Shown here: positions 9,817-22,506 of the stretch, one piece after another
Position numbering within the stretch: the first letter of the stretch is position 1
Layout of the letters: each line of letters begins with the position of its first letter
Source of the DNA: Lantana camara
Taxonomy: Eukaryota > Streptophyta > Magnoliopsida > Lamiales > Verbenaceae
DNA length: 64,000 bases
Direction of reading: 5' to 3'
Assembly: GCA_037501455.1 (NCBI GenBank)
Contig: CM074855.1
Coordinates: forward strand, 38,287,001 to 38,351,000
The notes under the pieces: model-generated
Told to the model about the DNA's origin: nothing
Database searches by the model: none
What the model saw: only the letters and a program-made list of their open reading frames with translations
Translations under genes and position numbers: made by a program

Positions 9817-11029
9817 CCACCTCGCAGCAGCAGCTAAACACGAAAACAATAGCCAAAACTCATACAAAATCAATCCCAATCCAAACCAACAAGCTAAGGT
9901 AAGTTCATACAACAAAAATACTTTATTTTCATGCCATATTCCATGCTAAAACCGAAGTAATATGCAACGGAATGGGAGGGAATGGATCAAACATGCATAT
10001 CTTCATACAAAAGCTTCAAGTTCTCAAATGAAATCCCAAAATTCCCTTAACTAGAACTCAAAATCAGTTCATACAATTTATTATGGATGTCTTATGATCG
10101 TCTATGATGCATCCATTCAACAAGAAACATAAGAATTCAAGCAATTCTTTAAATTGGCCCTAAACCCTCACTATTTATCATATGATCCATAACTTGCTTG
10201 ATTCTCCATGAAATTCAGCAAAAGAGCACTTAAAAGAAAGAGGAGAAGATGTAGAACAAGATTCCGGATTACCTTTCGAATTTGAGGCGAATCGTATAAA
10301 AATCCCTTCTCTTTCTCTCTCGGGTTGTTGCTTCTTTTCTTCTTTTCCCTTGGCTGAAACGAAATGAGAGACAAATGGGGTGGAAAAGGGTTAAGTTAGG
10401 GTGAAATGGGTTCAAATATGGGGTGATTCGGTTTAGAAACGGGTTGGATATAAGCAAAACGGGTGGAGGTGGCGAATCTGTCACACGAGGCTCGGTTCAG
10501 GCGAAATTTGGGGGTTCAAATGGGCTTAGAAAAATACAAAACCAGGTTCCTTAGCTTTCATTCTTCGTTACGAGTCTAAAGATTCTTCTGGAATTTGAAT
10601 CCGAATTCCCGAACTTAAGTTACGCCATTCGGAACCCAAGGCGAACTAAAACGCCCTAACAAATAAAACAGTTCAAGAACCGTATCAAACGAACTCAAAA
10701 ACATAAAACGAGCACGTAGACAAGTTCATAACATACACATTTCATGCATAACACTTAGTCACATAATTAGGAACGAAAACGGGGTCAAACGGATCGCCGG
10801 GGGGGGGGGGGGTCAAATGTGGCAAAAACGACCAAATAACCTAACATATACTTAACAAATAAATTCAAGAATATCGTTTAAACATTATAATAAACATATA
10901 ATTACATAAATAAGTAATTTAAATTAGCACGTATCACTCTTGAAACGGCATACCTGTACGACTGGACGAGCGGGGTGTTACACCCAGTGTCTGAGTCTCC
11001 CTTACTCATAATTACCGAGCCCCATGCAT

Positions 11030-11420
11030 ATCCAGAATCAGAGTCAGAATCAAAATCCATAACATGTTCAAAGCATATTCATATTCATATCATAAACGTA
11101 CCCATACCTATATCATATTCATATTCGTTATCCTAACATAATCATATCGGATTCTTAACATACTCATGTTCATAATCATAGCATATTCATAGTCATATTC
11201 CTAAACATATCCCTAACCTATTCTTAATCACAACATAGTCATATCATATTCATGTTCATAAATCTAGCATACTCATACCATAGCATGTTCCTGTCCTAAG
11301 ATATTCATAATCTAGCATATTCGTATTCATACTTACCAACAAGACCTAACATAGCACTTATCACATTTGGCATATCATATTCTATAACATAGATCATATC
11401 ATGCATATTCATAGCTCGTA
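11030..11420. repeat. Degenerate CATATTCATA-type simple repeat
   Basis: Many imperfect copies of CATATTCATA / CATAATCATA occur with no fixed period. A parallel stretch lies in the TE-C LTR at 35340-35640, so it belongs to this LTR lineage. Confidence 0.7.
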
Positions 11421-12052
11421 CATATTACGTATACATAAGGCTTATTTCACATTCATACATATCAGGCACATATCATTAAGGTTTAACTATAACCTAACCT
11501 CACCTTACACCTACGAAACCGTGCAAAAGGAACAATACCAATGCCTACGGAGCGACGTCGTCACCAACGGGATACTCCTCTGAACAAGACAAACATTACA
11601 AGACAAACTTAGACACAAAATGGACCACTTAAACGCTCGGCAAAATGTATATGAATGCGAGTGATGCGAATGAAATGCAACAAGGTAGCACTTAACGCAT
11701 ACGAGCTGAGATCTTGCACATTTCACATCAAATAAATTCATAAATTTCATACAATAAACATAACACATCATTTAACATGTTAATGCATACGTGTTATAAA
11801 GAAGGCAAGGACATATCGTACGAGATAAATAAACGAAGTCACAACACATGCATGTAAGCAAGAAAGCATTTAAGTCATATAAATTCATATCAAGTCATAA
11901 CCCGTATAAAACCAATGAAATCATGTAATAAATTCACAACGAATCATATAACATATCATACAACGAGTTAGCTACACATAAGAAGCGAAAACGGAGCAAG
12001 AAGATCATGCATTACACGAAAGAAGTGACAAAACGAATGCACAACAGTAGCA

Positions 12053-12175
12053 GGTCGCAGCCGTGACACCAAATATGCACAAAATGGTCGCGGCCACGAC
12101 CACCTACTCGAAATAAGGCCCCAAAAGCATCGCGGCCGCAACCAAGATTGCTCTTGGTACGATGCGGCCACAACC
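12053..12175 (-). repeat. GC palindrome array in A2 LTR
   Basis: Four degenerate copies of GGTCGCGGCCGCGACC at 12053-12070, 12086-12101, 12128-12144 and 12159-12175. The best is GGTCGCGGCCACGACC. Same position and type as in TE-A1, without the duplication. Confidence 0.8.
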
Positions 12176-13330
12176 CCTACGCAGCAGCTTCAGAAATGAA
12201 ACTAAATAGGGGGAGAAATGGGGAGGGAAGAGGGATGCTCGAAGTAGCAGCAAGGCAACACATAACCACACAAAAAGCACCACAAAATAGGCCTAAAAAC
12301 AGCTACAAATCAAAGGAACAAAGCAAGAAGCAAACTGGTCATATTCTCAACATATCTTCAAGTTCCATGAAGTTCATCAATGGTGGATCTACACTCATGC
12401 AATAGCCACGAAATTCAAGTCTAGGAATGCAACAAGGAAGCTATCTAGATCACATAACAAGCTTCAAACCAAGAAATAAGGCAAAGATTACCATATACTC
12501 ATCAAAATTCACATAAACCCTTACTATTCATCTCCATGATTATAGCATGCTCGAACCTGAATGAAAACTTACAAATCATGGCTTAAAAGAACCACAAGAG
12601 AGTGGAGAGCAAGAATATATGCTTACCTCTTGAATCAGAGAAGGGTCGAAGGAGATATGAGCTCAAAATCTCCAAGGGTGAATAGTGGCGGGATTTTTTT
12701 TCTCTCTTGGGTTGTAACTGCTCTTCCTCTCTCTTGGTATGGGGGGTCCGAAATGAGAGTCATGGATGAAAGGGGAATGAGTTAGTGAAACCGTAAAAGA
12801 TGGTCTTCACGAGCGTGAGGCTCGATTTCGTGAAATTTCGGAGGCTCAAATGGGCATTCAGAGGCTCAAATGGGCATAGAAAAATACAAGGCTTATTCCA
12901 TTAGATGCGAATAGTTGATATGAGTCCAACGGTGTGTCAGAATTCGAATCCGAATTCCCGAGCTCAAGTTACGCCGCCCGGAACCCAAGGTGTGCTAAAT
13001 GCTCTTTAGCCCCCTTTAAGTTCCGTTTCACCAAAACAAATAAAAACCAAAATAAATAAGTTCTAAAACATGTATAAAGCATATAGACACATTTATAATT
13101 CACATATTTCATGCATAGTAAGTTGTTACAGGAAGCAGAATTGATAACGGAGTTAAACGAATTAAAAACGTGTTGAAAGGGCATAAAACGTTCAAAATTT
13201 TAAACATAAAACACATAACAAATATTCAACTATTCAAATAAATCACATAATAACATACTTAATTTAATAAAATCGCACTTAGCATACTCGTGATGTCATA
13301 CTTGTACGGCCGAGGAGTCGGGGTGTTACA

Positions 13331-13454
13331 AACTCCCTCCCTTAAAAAGGACCTATCCTCAGGTCCTCTCCGCTCGAGTTTCTAGCAAGAGCGGCTTCCC
13401 GTATTCATCTCATGTTCGAGGTTCATGATGTCTCAATAAGGATTAGCCCGAAAA
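13331..13454 (-). mobile_element. 3' internal end and PPT of TE-A2
   Basis: The minus strand has AAGGGAGGGAGTT directly before the LTR start (13331-13343), a polypurine tract. The following hundred bases match the AGGACCTGAGGAYAGGTCC-like 3' end also seen in A1. A2 is then broken by TE-C and resumes at 37685. Confidence 0.8.
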
Positions 13455-13878
13455 TGTAATACCCCAAGCGGTGGGCGCCACATCCCCTGCACTAGAACCC
13501 AACACGTGTAAAAAAATGGAGAGTCCGTACACGCACCAAGCACTAGCGAACGGGTGAAAAACAAAAGCGACACCTAAGCTAGACGGTCTAGACCCTCAAA
13601 CAGAGCGCGCATAAAACAAACATACAAAAGAAGAAGTAATTAAATCAAACTTGACGAGGCATAAAGTTAAGGTGACACAACACTTAGAGCAATTTATATA
13701 CATACTTGCCACAACAGGCCAAAACTTAAGAAATACAAGTTCTAAATTCTCCAAAATACAAATATTCCAAAAGTACAAATGCAAACAAATTGAGTATGAG
13801 AATGTAGACTCGAACTAAGCTAGAAAACTCCAAAGACCACAAGCCGCCTAGCTCAGACCAGCCGACCGGAACCTGCAA
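13455..13878 (-). mobile_element. 3' LTR fragment of TE-C
   Basis: It starts TGTAATACCCCAAGCGG and matches the start of the TE-C 5' LTR (34445 onward) closely for over 400 bp, then is interrupted by TE-B. There is no PBS to its left, consistent with a 3' LTR on the minus strand. The flank GAAAA (13450-13454) nearly matches GGAAA at 37685-37689, a one-mismatch candidate TSD. Confidence 0.75.
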
Positions 13879-15083
13879 TGTAACGAACCGATTTTTCAAT
13901 TGTACGAGTATGACGTATGTGTTTACCAATATGCGTAATTGAATTAATTATATATATTTTAATATATTAATTATTTCATTAATTGTTATTATTTGAATAT
14001 TTGAATATGAATCTTCTTATGAAATTCTTGAAACGTTTACGCCTATATGTTTATGTTTGAGTGTCGTTTCTACTCGAATTGATTTTCGATTTTTGTGAAA
14101 ACTTGCTATGTTGGAGATTTATATGTTATGAACATGTATATGTGCTCATTTCATGTTTTCGGACTTGTTTGTTGTGGTTTTGAATTTTATTTTGGGAACG
14201 GGACCAAACGGGGGCTTAAGGGCATTTAGCGCACCTCCGGTTCCGGGTGGCTCGGGAACTCAGATTGGAGTTCCGTCAACTCCGTTGGACTCGTATCGAT
14301 GATTCCAGTTCAATGAACTAAGACTCATATTTTTCTAAGCCTATTTCAACCTCCGAAATTTTACCAAAACGAGCCTCGCATGCAATTTGGACCCTTTGTA
14401 CTCTTTTAGCCATAACTTGATATATATTTGACCAAATTAAGTGATTCTTGGCCCCACATTCTCATGACTTAACCCCCTATCAGACCTAACCCTCCCCTTT
14501 CGTTCCAACATCAGGAAAGAGAAGCAAAAGGGGGGTTTTTGCTTCTGCTTCCCGAAATCCCAAAGCAAGGAAGAAGGGTACTATTCAAATTTCAAGTTTT
14601 GAGCTCGTTTCACCTCTGATCCGCCCGAAATTTGAAAGGTATATTTATTAATGTATTCTAAATCCTTTCCTCTTTAATGTGACACCTTAGTTGCTGAATT
14701 TCTTGGAGAGATGATCATGTTTTGGCTAGAGGCATGAATAGTAAGGGTTTAGGACATTCTTGGAAAATTTATATGATTCTTTGTATTTCCTTTGGATTTC
14801 TTGCATCCTAGAAGAACCTAAGACACCCCTTTTCAATTATATGAACTTATATTGCATAGTGGTTAAGGAATGTTGAGGTTTCATTTGAAGAATTTGAAGG
14901 TTCTTGCATGAATATTAACTTCATCTTTCTTCCTTGCACTTGTTTGATGAATATGTGTTTCTTTGTCTAGAATTTTGAAGCTTTTATGCATGTATTATGT
15001 GTCTCTAACTATCCTCTCAGTTTTGACATGATTTAGCATGAGTTTTGGTTGGTTTTGTGGCTGTTTTTCGAACTTCAGGCCTG

Positions 15084-15237
15084 CTGTCGCAAGGAGTCAC
15101 GACCGCGAGCGCATTATGTGTTATTCCGGTAGCGGCCGCGACCCCAAAATGGCTTTGTTTTGAGTTGGGAGCTGGATGAGGTGGTGTTCGCGGTCGTAAC
15201 CAATTTTATGCCTGGTTTGGGTCGCGGCCGTGACCCC
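15084..15237 (+). repeat. GC palindrome array in TE-B LTR
   Basis: Four degenerate units related to GGTCGCGGCCGCGACC at 15084-15112, 15128-15144, 15186-15201 and 15219-15237. The related solo LTR and LARD LTR carry CCCCGGCCGGGG units at this position instead. Confidence 0.78.
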
Positions 15238-16275
15238 ATTTTTGAAGAGTTTCGAGATGCCATGTTCAACCTCGACGCATTTCTTTGTTGTTCGTTGTTT
15301 TGTCGCTTTGCTCGTGATTTGCTTGAACCCGTTTAACTTGTTTATGATTAATACATGTTATTAAATTATTTTATATCATGTTATGTGCTCCGTTATGAAT
15401 TGTTATGTAATTTTCGGTGATTTTATACGCTTATATGACAAGATACGCTCCATTTGTTCTCCTACGTGCATGCATGGATGAAAACTTCGTTCATTTGTAA
15501 CGTGTGATATTTCTTTGATCCTTTTATGATATATATGCATTGTTAACATGTTTTATGATGTGTGATGCTTGATTCATGAAATTTATGGATTCATCTGTCG
15601 TGAATTACACGAGCTATGATATAATATGATCTAATGTGACTTAGATGCTCTCTAGCTTACACGCATGAATTGTTGCCCTAATTATTTATTTAATATGATA
15701 ACTTCTTGCTCCTTTTATGACATAAATGTATTGTAAACATGTTGTAATATGCGTTATGATTATGGTATGAAGTTCATGGATCGTTTTGATTCGATATATG
15801 AAAGATATGAACACGAATGAATATGATTCCCTCATGTAATGAATAAATAACTTGATTACGTGTCTAACTGGTATTAGTTATGCACATGAACATCTTTATC
15901 ACACTTTATTATATTTTATGCACGTCATATCATGTTAATACATTGCCGTGCGTCATATATGGTTCATTTGAGGTCTTGAGTCTCACGTAAGTACCGCATT
16001 ATCTTTTGTACAATTTTCTCCAGGGCGGAAACTTGCCGGGTTCTTAGGCCACCTTCAAGTCTTCTTTTCTTCTTGGTATTGTTCGGTAAGGTGTAGCAGG
16101 TGGGTTTCTCTTCTATTAGTTAAGCGACCCTATATATGCATCCAATGTGTAATGGTTTGAGCCAAAATTATTATACTTATATAGAGTCCTTTTTAAGAAT
16201 AAATGATGTCAAATGTATAGCCCTTTTCTTTATGAAACCCTACCCTACATTTTGGCGAGAACATGAATGAATGCA

Positions 16276-16466
16276 CGGCCCTAGGACTTGGCACATATGA
16301 CTATCCGGGGAGGCAAGGGCCGATGGTGATCCTATGTGCTAGTCCCAATCAAACTTTGGTGATACCAGCCCCCGCTAGAAGATTAGCGAGGAATGGGAGC
16401 TGAGTGCCTTTGGGGAATTCATATAACCCCCTTTGGTCAATGGATGAGGTGGACGGGTTAGAAGGA
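16276..16466 (+). other. Four-hairpin RNA-like module in TE-B LTR
   Basis: H1 pairs GGCACATA with TATGTGCT (16284-16346) around a loop with GGGGAGGCAAGGGC. H2 pairs CGCTA with TAGCG around GAAGAT (16373-16388). H3 pairs TGGGG with CCCC. The H1 arms differ from those in the solo LTR at several positions on both sides, keeping pairing. H4 is degenerate. Confidence 0.72.
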
Positions 16467-17247
16467 AAAAGGTGTAATTGTTTATATATGAATGAATGAT
16501 TATGATTATGAACAATTATGAATGAATGAATGTTGCATGATCGATAATGAATGAACGAATGGATAATGCACAGATGAGGAGAAGGTTGGAGAATTCGCCC
16601 ACTCGCTAGGGCTCACGTAATGACCACATGAATGAATGAATTATGAAATTGATTGTTGTAATCCCGAGTGTTGTTTTCCTTTGTTTTTACCCACTTGGGA
16701 AATATCTCAAAAACCTCGCACGTGATTATAGATTGCATGTGTGGGTGCTTAAATTCTGCAATATTATTATAATATGCCCTATTTTATACCCACTAGTCTC
16801 TTTTAGACTGAACCCGACTTTGTTTGTAGTTTTCTTCTGCAGGTGTTGGAGTGCTAGGCGGGAGTTCGAGTCGGTCGAGTCGTGTGGTCAAGTTTAGGTC
16901 ACTTCACGCATATTGTATATTATATAAGTTTATATGAATGTATAAAGGTTATGGTTATAATATTATGATTATGTCTACATTGAATTTTCGGGACTAGGTA
17001 TTCATGCTAGTGGAACCCGTCTTTTATGATATACATTGTGATTGAATATATGTTTTGCTTCCGCACTTGCTTTTCTCTTGTTGAATTGTTTAATTGGTTT
17101 AGAGGTTCTAGCTCCCACCTAGCATAGCGAGTGAGTGAGTCCCCATTCGCCGTGATTTGGCACGTGCATGGACTTCCCATTTCATATACGGGTTGGGTCT
17201 CGGTGCAGGGGATGTGGAGTCTCGCGCTCGGGCGCTACATCCTTAAG

Positions 17248-17259
17248 TGGTATCAGAGC
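17248..17259 (+). other. Primer-binding site of TE-B
   Basis: TGGTATCAGAGC, eight bases after the LTR end, complementary to plant initiator tRNA-Met. Confidence 0.95.
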
Positions 17260-18060
17260 TCCAGGTTGCAAAACCGGAGTTCTCGTGTCGTGATTGAGTC
17301 AGTTTAGGTCGTACAACATAGGAACAACTTGCCAACGTGTGCATTGCATTGGTTTTCTTTGTTAATTGACATGAATTGTTGGAAATTACTTGATATATGC
17401 GATTTACTTTAAATTTTATTGCCTTACTTGTTCCATTTTGCATCTAATACTTGTTGGTTGATTTAAATATGTGCCATAAGCATATACTAATCCACATGCA
17501 TCTATGGTCGAGTTAAGTTCTTGATTGTATGTTGCTATTGCACTATCAAGGCTACAATCAACCTCAATCACAAGTTCCTCCTATCGATCCAATATGGGAT
17601 TATGGAGACATCGGGATTTAAAAACTGGGTGATGAATCTTCAAGGCTTACCATTGGGACTACATCTCGTCGCTCAACCTCATGATAGAAGGCTTTGATCA
17701 TGGAGAAGTTCATGGATGGTACCAGGTTCGGGATTAGATCTATGGGTGTCAAAAGTTTCCCAACTAAGATGCATTGAATGGAGAGTTGTTAATCATGTGG
17801 TTTCAGAACGAGGTCCAAGTAAGGAAGCTTAGTTGATACGACTACAAGCGTGGACCAATGAATGGATGCAAAGCAAAGATAGCAAGGAACATTGAAGAAT
17901 TCAGATTGTATCACCTTCTCGGGACTTCGGGACATGCGATGAAACAAGAAAGTAAGCAAGGACTTGGAAGCATCATCAATTACTGAATACTGATCAACCT
18001 TATCATTATACTCACAACATCAAGGATCAAAGGATAGGATGTCGTGCTAAACCACTATTA

Positions 18061-18098
18061 TGGTGACAGGTTCATAGCATTCATGGCACGTGCATCAT
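18061..18098 (+). other. Conserved internal motif M1 (TE-B)
   Basis: TGGTGACAGGTTC followed within 6-8 bases by CATTCATGGCACGTGCATCA. Recurs at 25911-25939 and, reversed, at 48298-48334 and 56960-56998, within internal sequence that is otherwise poorly conserved between families. Confidence 0.8.
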
Positions 18099-18632
18099 AC
18101 AATGCATTAAAATATCCTGACTTTTGTTATGAACTTTAATATTATAATTTCATTCATGCTGCATGTTTTAATGTGAAATATGTATTTTATAGCATTGACA
18201 TCTTAACTCGACATGCATTATTTCAGTGTTTACTTGTTAGGATGCCTTCCTTATTTGGTACTTCAACTGCCACTTCAATCAAAATTCTACCGAACCGAAT
18301 TGAAGGAGAACACTTTGGTGATAGGGTTGAGGCAGAGATGAGATTGGAATTTTAGAAATTAGGAGTTGGAGATGGGATTTCAGAGTTAAATAGAGGTGGA
18401 GTAAATTTTGGGCCCTATCGACCAGACAAGAAAAAAGAATGGGATTCCAGACTTCAAGAGGATTAGAAGAGGATTTGGAAAGCAGGGGATTCGGGATGTT
18501 ATCCCAATTAATTACTTCTAGGTGAATATGAGTAATACACCGAACACCACCCCTAACAAGGATTGCTCATTTCGAGTAGATTAAGAATTCCTATTATGAG
18601 ATGAAGGATAGAGTTCGACCTGAGAAGGCAAA

Positions 18633-18653
18633 ATTTTAAGGGGGAGAGCACGA
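18633..18653 (+). other. Internal polypurine tract (TE-B)
   Basis: TTTTAAGGGGGAGAG followed by CACGAC, in the middle of the internal domain. It resembles the true 3' PPT of the LARD (TTTTTAAGGGGGTGAGA). Confidence 0.7.
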
Positions 18654-19553
18654 CTAATAGGCAAACTTGAATTTAAGGTGATGCTCGAAGAAGATACTTT
18701 AGTAGGAACAACGGAAATGTAAATTGTGAAAGACATGAAAGTCCTAAAGATGGTGATGAGAAAAGAATGAGACGGCCTTAGCAGTTAAATCACTAAGAAT
18801 TCAGATTCTGAAGATGATGGAATTACGAAGAAGCTTCTGCTGGACTTTATGTCAACTCTGGGAAAAGAAAGCTGGATCAAGTTATCATATTTTATGATTA
18901 TGTCCGTGGAAGCTAATTCAATAATACTCTGAAGGAACTGGGACAACACTCAACAAATAAACCCTACTAAGTTGTCAGTCGTTCTTCCGTGATGACTTGG
19001 GAGAATTTTGAGATAAGGGAAGTTACAAGGGGATGATTATTGAAGGACTTGGATCAAGCATCAAGAATCATCAAGAAAGTTTTATCTTTAATTAGGGAAT
19101 TGAATGGGTCGGAACCGAATACATGCCTACAGGCTTGAAGAGAATAAAGGGATAACTCGAATAGGAGATGAGAAAGGATCCACACGAAGATTAATCTAAC
19201 TTTAGCAACCAATGGTCTCAACTTGATTGAGGAAGAATTCATGAAGGAGAAAACCGTGGTGTTAACGATCGTGAGATGGGAATCAAACTTTAAAGGTCTT
19301 GGAAGTAGTTACCCTTGAGTATAGTAGATTTAGGTATCGGTAAAGATAGAAGATTCGAATTCCAAGAACTTCACCAAATAGGAGATGGTAAGAAGGGGTA
19401 AGAGTCAAAATGGAATCAAGGATAGAATCATTGGAGGTCTATCATCTTGTCATTGGACACACTAAGGATATTAAAGACAAATCAAGTACCGAGCTAGCTT
19501 TTGGGGTAGGCCTTGTATTGGACAACGAAAATAACAATTTCAAATTTCTTTAC

Positions 19554-19598
19554 TACGGTGAACGGTACATAAAATATTAATGGCATATGCATACATGC
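19554..19598 (+). other. Conserved internal motif M2 (TE-B)
   Basis: TACGGTGAACGGTAC followed by ATGGCATATGCATACATGC, similar in layout to M1 and matched at 27056-27100 in the LARD. Confidence 0.7.
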
Positions 19599-19742
19599 AA
19601 TTTAAATTTAAATGATTTCTTGATGCTATATGTTTTGCTAATTGACTATATTCGTTGTTCTTTTCTATGGTTGTAATTGATGTAATTGATATTTATTACC
19701 TGCCCTTATGGGACCCACGTGAGTATTAATTGCTGTAGTTGA

Positions 19743-20680
19743 TGTAGCGCCCCAAGCGGTGGGGTACCACACCCCCGCACTGTGACCTGACACGTGTACG
19801 AAATGGAGAGTCCGCACATGCGCCAAGTCACAGCGAACGGGTGACAAACAAAAACACACACACTAGCTAGGCGGTACCTAACCCTGTACAAAAGAGAATA
19901 AGCGAAACATGATAGCGGAAGCAGTACCAAAATGCCAACTTTTCAAAAACTTTTCATACTTTAAACATACAGGGCAGTACAGGTATAAAATCAACTACAC
20001 TGGTTCGACTAATCCGGCCAACCTGTCCTATCCTGTCCCGAATAATTACACAACAAAACGGGTTCAACTGGCCCTAGATACCTGTCCCGAATAATCATGC
20101 AATCAAAACGGGTTCAACTAATCCAAGCACCTGTCCTGACCTATCCCGAAATTCCAAACATTCGAATCATAATTGCAAACATGTTCAAAATACATCTTAT
20201 AGAAAATTTATGAATCATAAATCAGAACAAAGTACTTAACAACTTAAACGAACAGACACAGACTCAACAGACACGACACACCGCCTCCTAGCACGAACTC
20301 CAACGACCTGAACCTGCAGCTAAAAACATAAAAGGGGGAGGGGTCAGTCCAAAGACTGAGCGAGGGGCTACCCACACACACCTACATATATATAGAGCAC
20401 AACACGTAGCAGAAGAAATGTTCGTGAACCCGGGGTTAGTTTTTGCATGCCAAAACATTTTCCCGTGATAGTATACATATAGGGAGACTTATCAAACAAA
20501 TCTTAAGTCATACGTTTCTTAAGGCATAAACTCAGATTCATGCAGAAGTCGCACACATACCGAAACATAACTTTTTCGGTTGAAAGCATATCAAATTTTT
20601 ATCTTAACTTAAGAGTCTAACCCTGTTTCACGAACTTATGACAGATAAACGTAAAACTCGACGGGTACGAGTACAAAACC
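19743..20680 (-). mobile_element. TE-E' LTR, left part
   Basis: It starts TGTAGCGCCCCAAGCGG, the reverse complement of an LTR 3' end, without PBS to its left. It is interrupted by the LARD at 20681 and resumes at 31247. On the sense strand it has the GCTAGG/CCTAGC long-range complementarity (19865 and about 20285). Together the two parts make an LTR of about 3.75 kb that lacks its own 5' terminus. Confidence 0.82.
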
Positions 20681-22193
20681 TGTAACGCCCCAACTTTTCA
20701 GCATTTTAAAATGACATATGTGTTTACTAATTTGCGCAAATTAATTGGTTTTTAGTGTTTTCTATAATTAAATTTCATTGTTTAATTGTTAAATAAGTGA
20801 TTAATTGAAATATATGCAATATTTGAATTTGAATTTTTGTGAATAACTTGTGTGCTCCTTAATTGCACGAATAATTATTTATATGTGTTTTATATATATA
20901 TTTATTTTTATTTTAAAAATATTAAACATTAATTATGTTAATTATTATTATATCCTAAGTTATTAATATTAATATTTAAAGTAATTTCGTCCCTTTTGAT
21001 TAATTGAATTAATTAATGAATGCATGTTATATTTTAATTATTGCATGCATGTTATATTTTAATTAAGTACATTCAACCTTATATTATAGGTATATACGAA
21101 TTAAATTATATATCACTTGTTAATGTTATGAATTTTATTGTTTCATTGTGTATGAGTGACATTTACGTGCTTCGTTTCTATTTAAATTGATACCGGAATT
21201 TCGTGCAAATTTAATATGTTGGATTTATACGTGTCTTGTATATGAATATTTTCTCGTTTTTGCATTTTCGGATTCATTTGCATGTGTTTCGGATTAAATT
21301 TGAATTTTGGAATCCAAGTCGGAGGCTAACGAGCACTTAGCGCACCCTTGGTTCCGTATTTAATATTTTGAGCTCGGGAACTCGGATTCGAGTTCCGTCA
21401 ACTTCGCTGAACTCGCAACGAAAATTCGAGTTTAGTGAACTTAGCCTTATAATTTTCTAGAGTCATTTGAATCATCGAACTTCAACCGAAAAACAAAACG
21501 GCGACGAAACTGACCCTTTGTTACTAAATTGGCCATATCTCATCCAATCTTTAACCAAATTAACCATGGTTGGAGGCTATAGAACCCTAACTCAACCACC
21601 TAACCTGATATACTATGCCCTAACCGAACTAACCCTCACACAAACCACAAATCTCAGCCAAAGTCACTGCTCTCCAGTTTCTTCCCGTAACCTAGCTTTC
21701 CTTGGAGATTTTGGAGCTCAAATCTCATCCAATCCTCATCCAATTAACAAGGTAAGCTTAGATACGTTATGTATAATCAATATGAGTCATTTTCATCTAT
21801 TCATCCCTAAATTTGATCATGGTTTCATGCATTTTTGGCTGAGCTTGCAATATAGCCGATTTTGAGCATTTATGTTGATCTTCCTCGATTCTTAATGGAT
21901 TTGAATGATTCCAAGCCTGAAAGTGACTGTTTTGATGTCTTATTCTCATTTATGATCATTAATTTCATGGTAGTTGAGGTATTTATAAGATCTCACTTAT
22001 GGCTTTTAAGAAATTTTCATGAAATAGCCACGTATGTCTTCCTTTCTCGTATGAACTCTTGTGGAACTGTTATACATGTTGAATTTGTGATGTTTTGCTG
22101 CGTTTTGGATAGCTTAATTGGCCTGAACTTGTTGAGAGTAATTGAGATCAAACCTGCCCTGTTTTCGCTTGAGGAATGCCCTGTTTTATGGTA

Positions 22194-22411
22194 TGGAAGT
22201 TGCTGTCACAGCTGCGCTGTTTCTTGCCTTTGTTGTCAGTTTTGTGGGTAGGTTAAAGCTATTTTGTTGTTGCCTTCCATGCCATTTTATTGCTGCATTT
22301 CATGGAAGTTGCTGTCACAGCTGCGCTGTTTCTTGCCTTTGTTGTCAGTTTTGTGGGTAGGTTAAAGCTATTTTGTTGTTGCCTTCCATGCCATTTTATT
22401 GCTGCATTTCA
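22194..22411. repeat. 109-bp tandem duplication, 5' LTR only
   Basis: The segment beginning TGGAAGTTGCTGTCACAG and ending in GCTGCATTTCA occurs twice in the 5' LTR (from 22194 and 22303) but once in the 3' LTR (from about 29018). It therefore arose after insertion. Confidence 0.93.
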
Positions 22412-22506
22412 TGCTCCAGTTCGCTGCCTTCTTGCTGCTGCGTTTAACCAAGAAAAACAGGGGTGGGTTTGAGTCTGTGTTGCTGCTGCGTTTTAGTTTT
22501 TGTTGC

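Larger units (their letters stand above)
1..10982 (-). mobile_element. TE-A1: Ty3/gypsy-type LTR element with decayed gag and no pol
   Basis: On the minus strand the order is 5' LTR (7271-10982), PBS (7252-7263), gag remnant (6159-7055), a short 3' internal part with polypurine tract (1692-1704) and 3' LTR (1-1691, cut by the window edge). The internal region is only about 1.7 kb once the solo LTR at 2114-5967 is removed. I see no protease, reverse transcriptase, RNase H or integrase. It is either an old pol-deleted copy or a gag-only non-autonomous type. The right-hand flank belongs to the LTR of TE-A2. A TSD cannot be checked because the left end is outside the window. Confidence 0.85.
7271..10982 (-). 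mobile_element. 5' LTR of TE-A1, 3,712 bp
   Basis: In plus coordinates it starts TGTAGCAC next to the PBS and ends CGGGGTGTTACA. It contains the long-range inverted repeat GCTAGGCGG/CCGCCTAGC (7373-7381 and 7638-7646), the hairpin module (8043-8260), an (AT)n tract (8480-8504), an expanded palindrome array (9323-9816) and a 14-base G run at 10799-10812. Apart from the deletion noted for the 3' LTR the two LTRs are clearly paired but well diverged, so the insertion is not recent. Confidence 0.88.
10983..13330 (-). mobile_element. 3' LTR of TE-A2 (right part, interrupted by A1)
   Basis: Sequence from CCCAGTGTCTGAG to GTCGGGGTGTTACA parallels the TE-C LTR (35250-37684), so A1 inserted inside an LTR. 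The left part lies outside the window. It includes a degenerate ATTCATA/CATATTC-rich stretch (11030-11420) and a palindrome array (12053-12175). The polypurine tract immediately follows, so this is the 3' LTR of a minus-strand element. Confidence 0.82.
13879..17239 (+). mobile_element. 5' LTR of TE-B, 3,361 bp
   Basis: It starts TGTAACGAACCG and ends CGGGCGCTACA, followed by TCCTTAAG and a perfect PBS. It contains a palindrome array (15084-15237), the hairpin module (16276-16466), and a degenerate long-range inverted repeat (GCTAGGCGGGA near 16853, TCCCACCTAGC near 17112). It is related to the solo LTR and the LARD LTRs but has a different palindrome family. No credible ORF. Confidence 0.9.
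17240..19742 (+). mobile_element. Non-coding internal domain of TE-B (3' end missing)
   Basis: Purine-rich on the plus strand, with no gag or pol and no ORF of note. It shares three landmarks with the LARD internal domain and (reversed) with TE-E: motif M1 (18061-18098), an internal polypurine tract (18633-18653) and motif M2 (19554-19598). It is cut at 19742 by the minus-strand LTR of TE-E'. Its own PPT and 3' LTR are not present in the window. Confidence 0.8.

Noticed and set aside
9319..9830. CRISPR-like spaced palindromic repeats
   Set aside because: Plant retrotransposon LTR context, degenerate short units, duplicated spacers and no cas genes.
10799..10812. G run as a telomeric or G-quadruplex array
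   Set aside because: A single homopolymer in an LTR with no TTTAGGG repeats nearby.
17248..17259. TGGTATCAGAGC strings as tRNA gene remnants
   Set aside because: They sit a fixed 7-8 bases inside LTR ends and are primer-binding sites, not tRNA genes.
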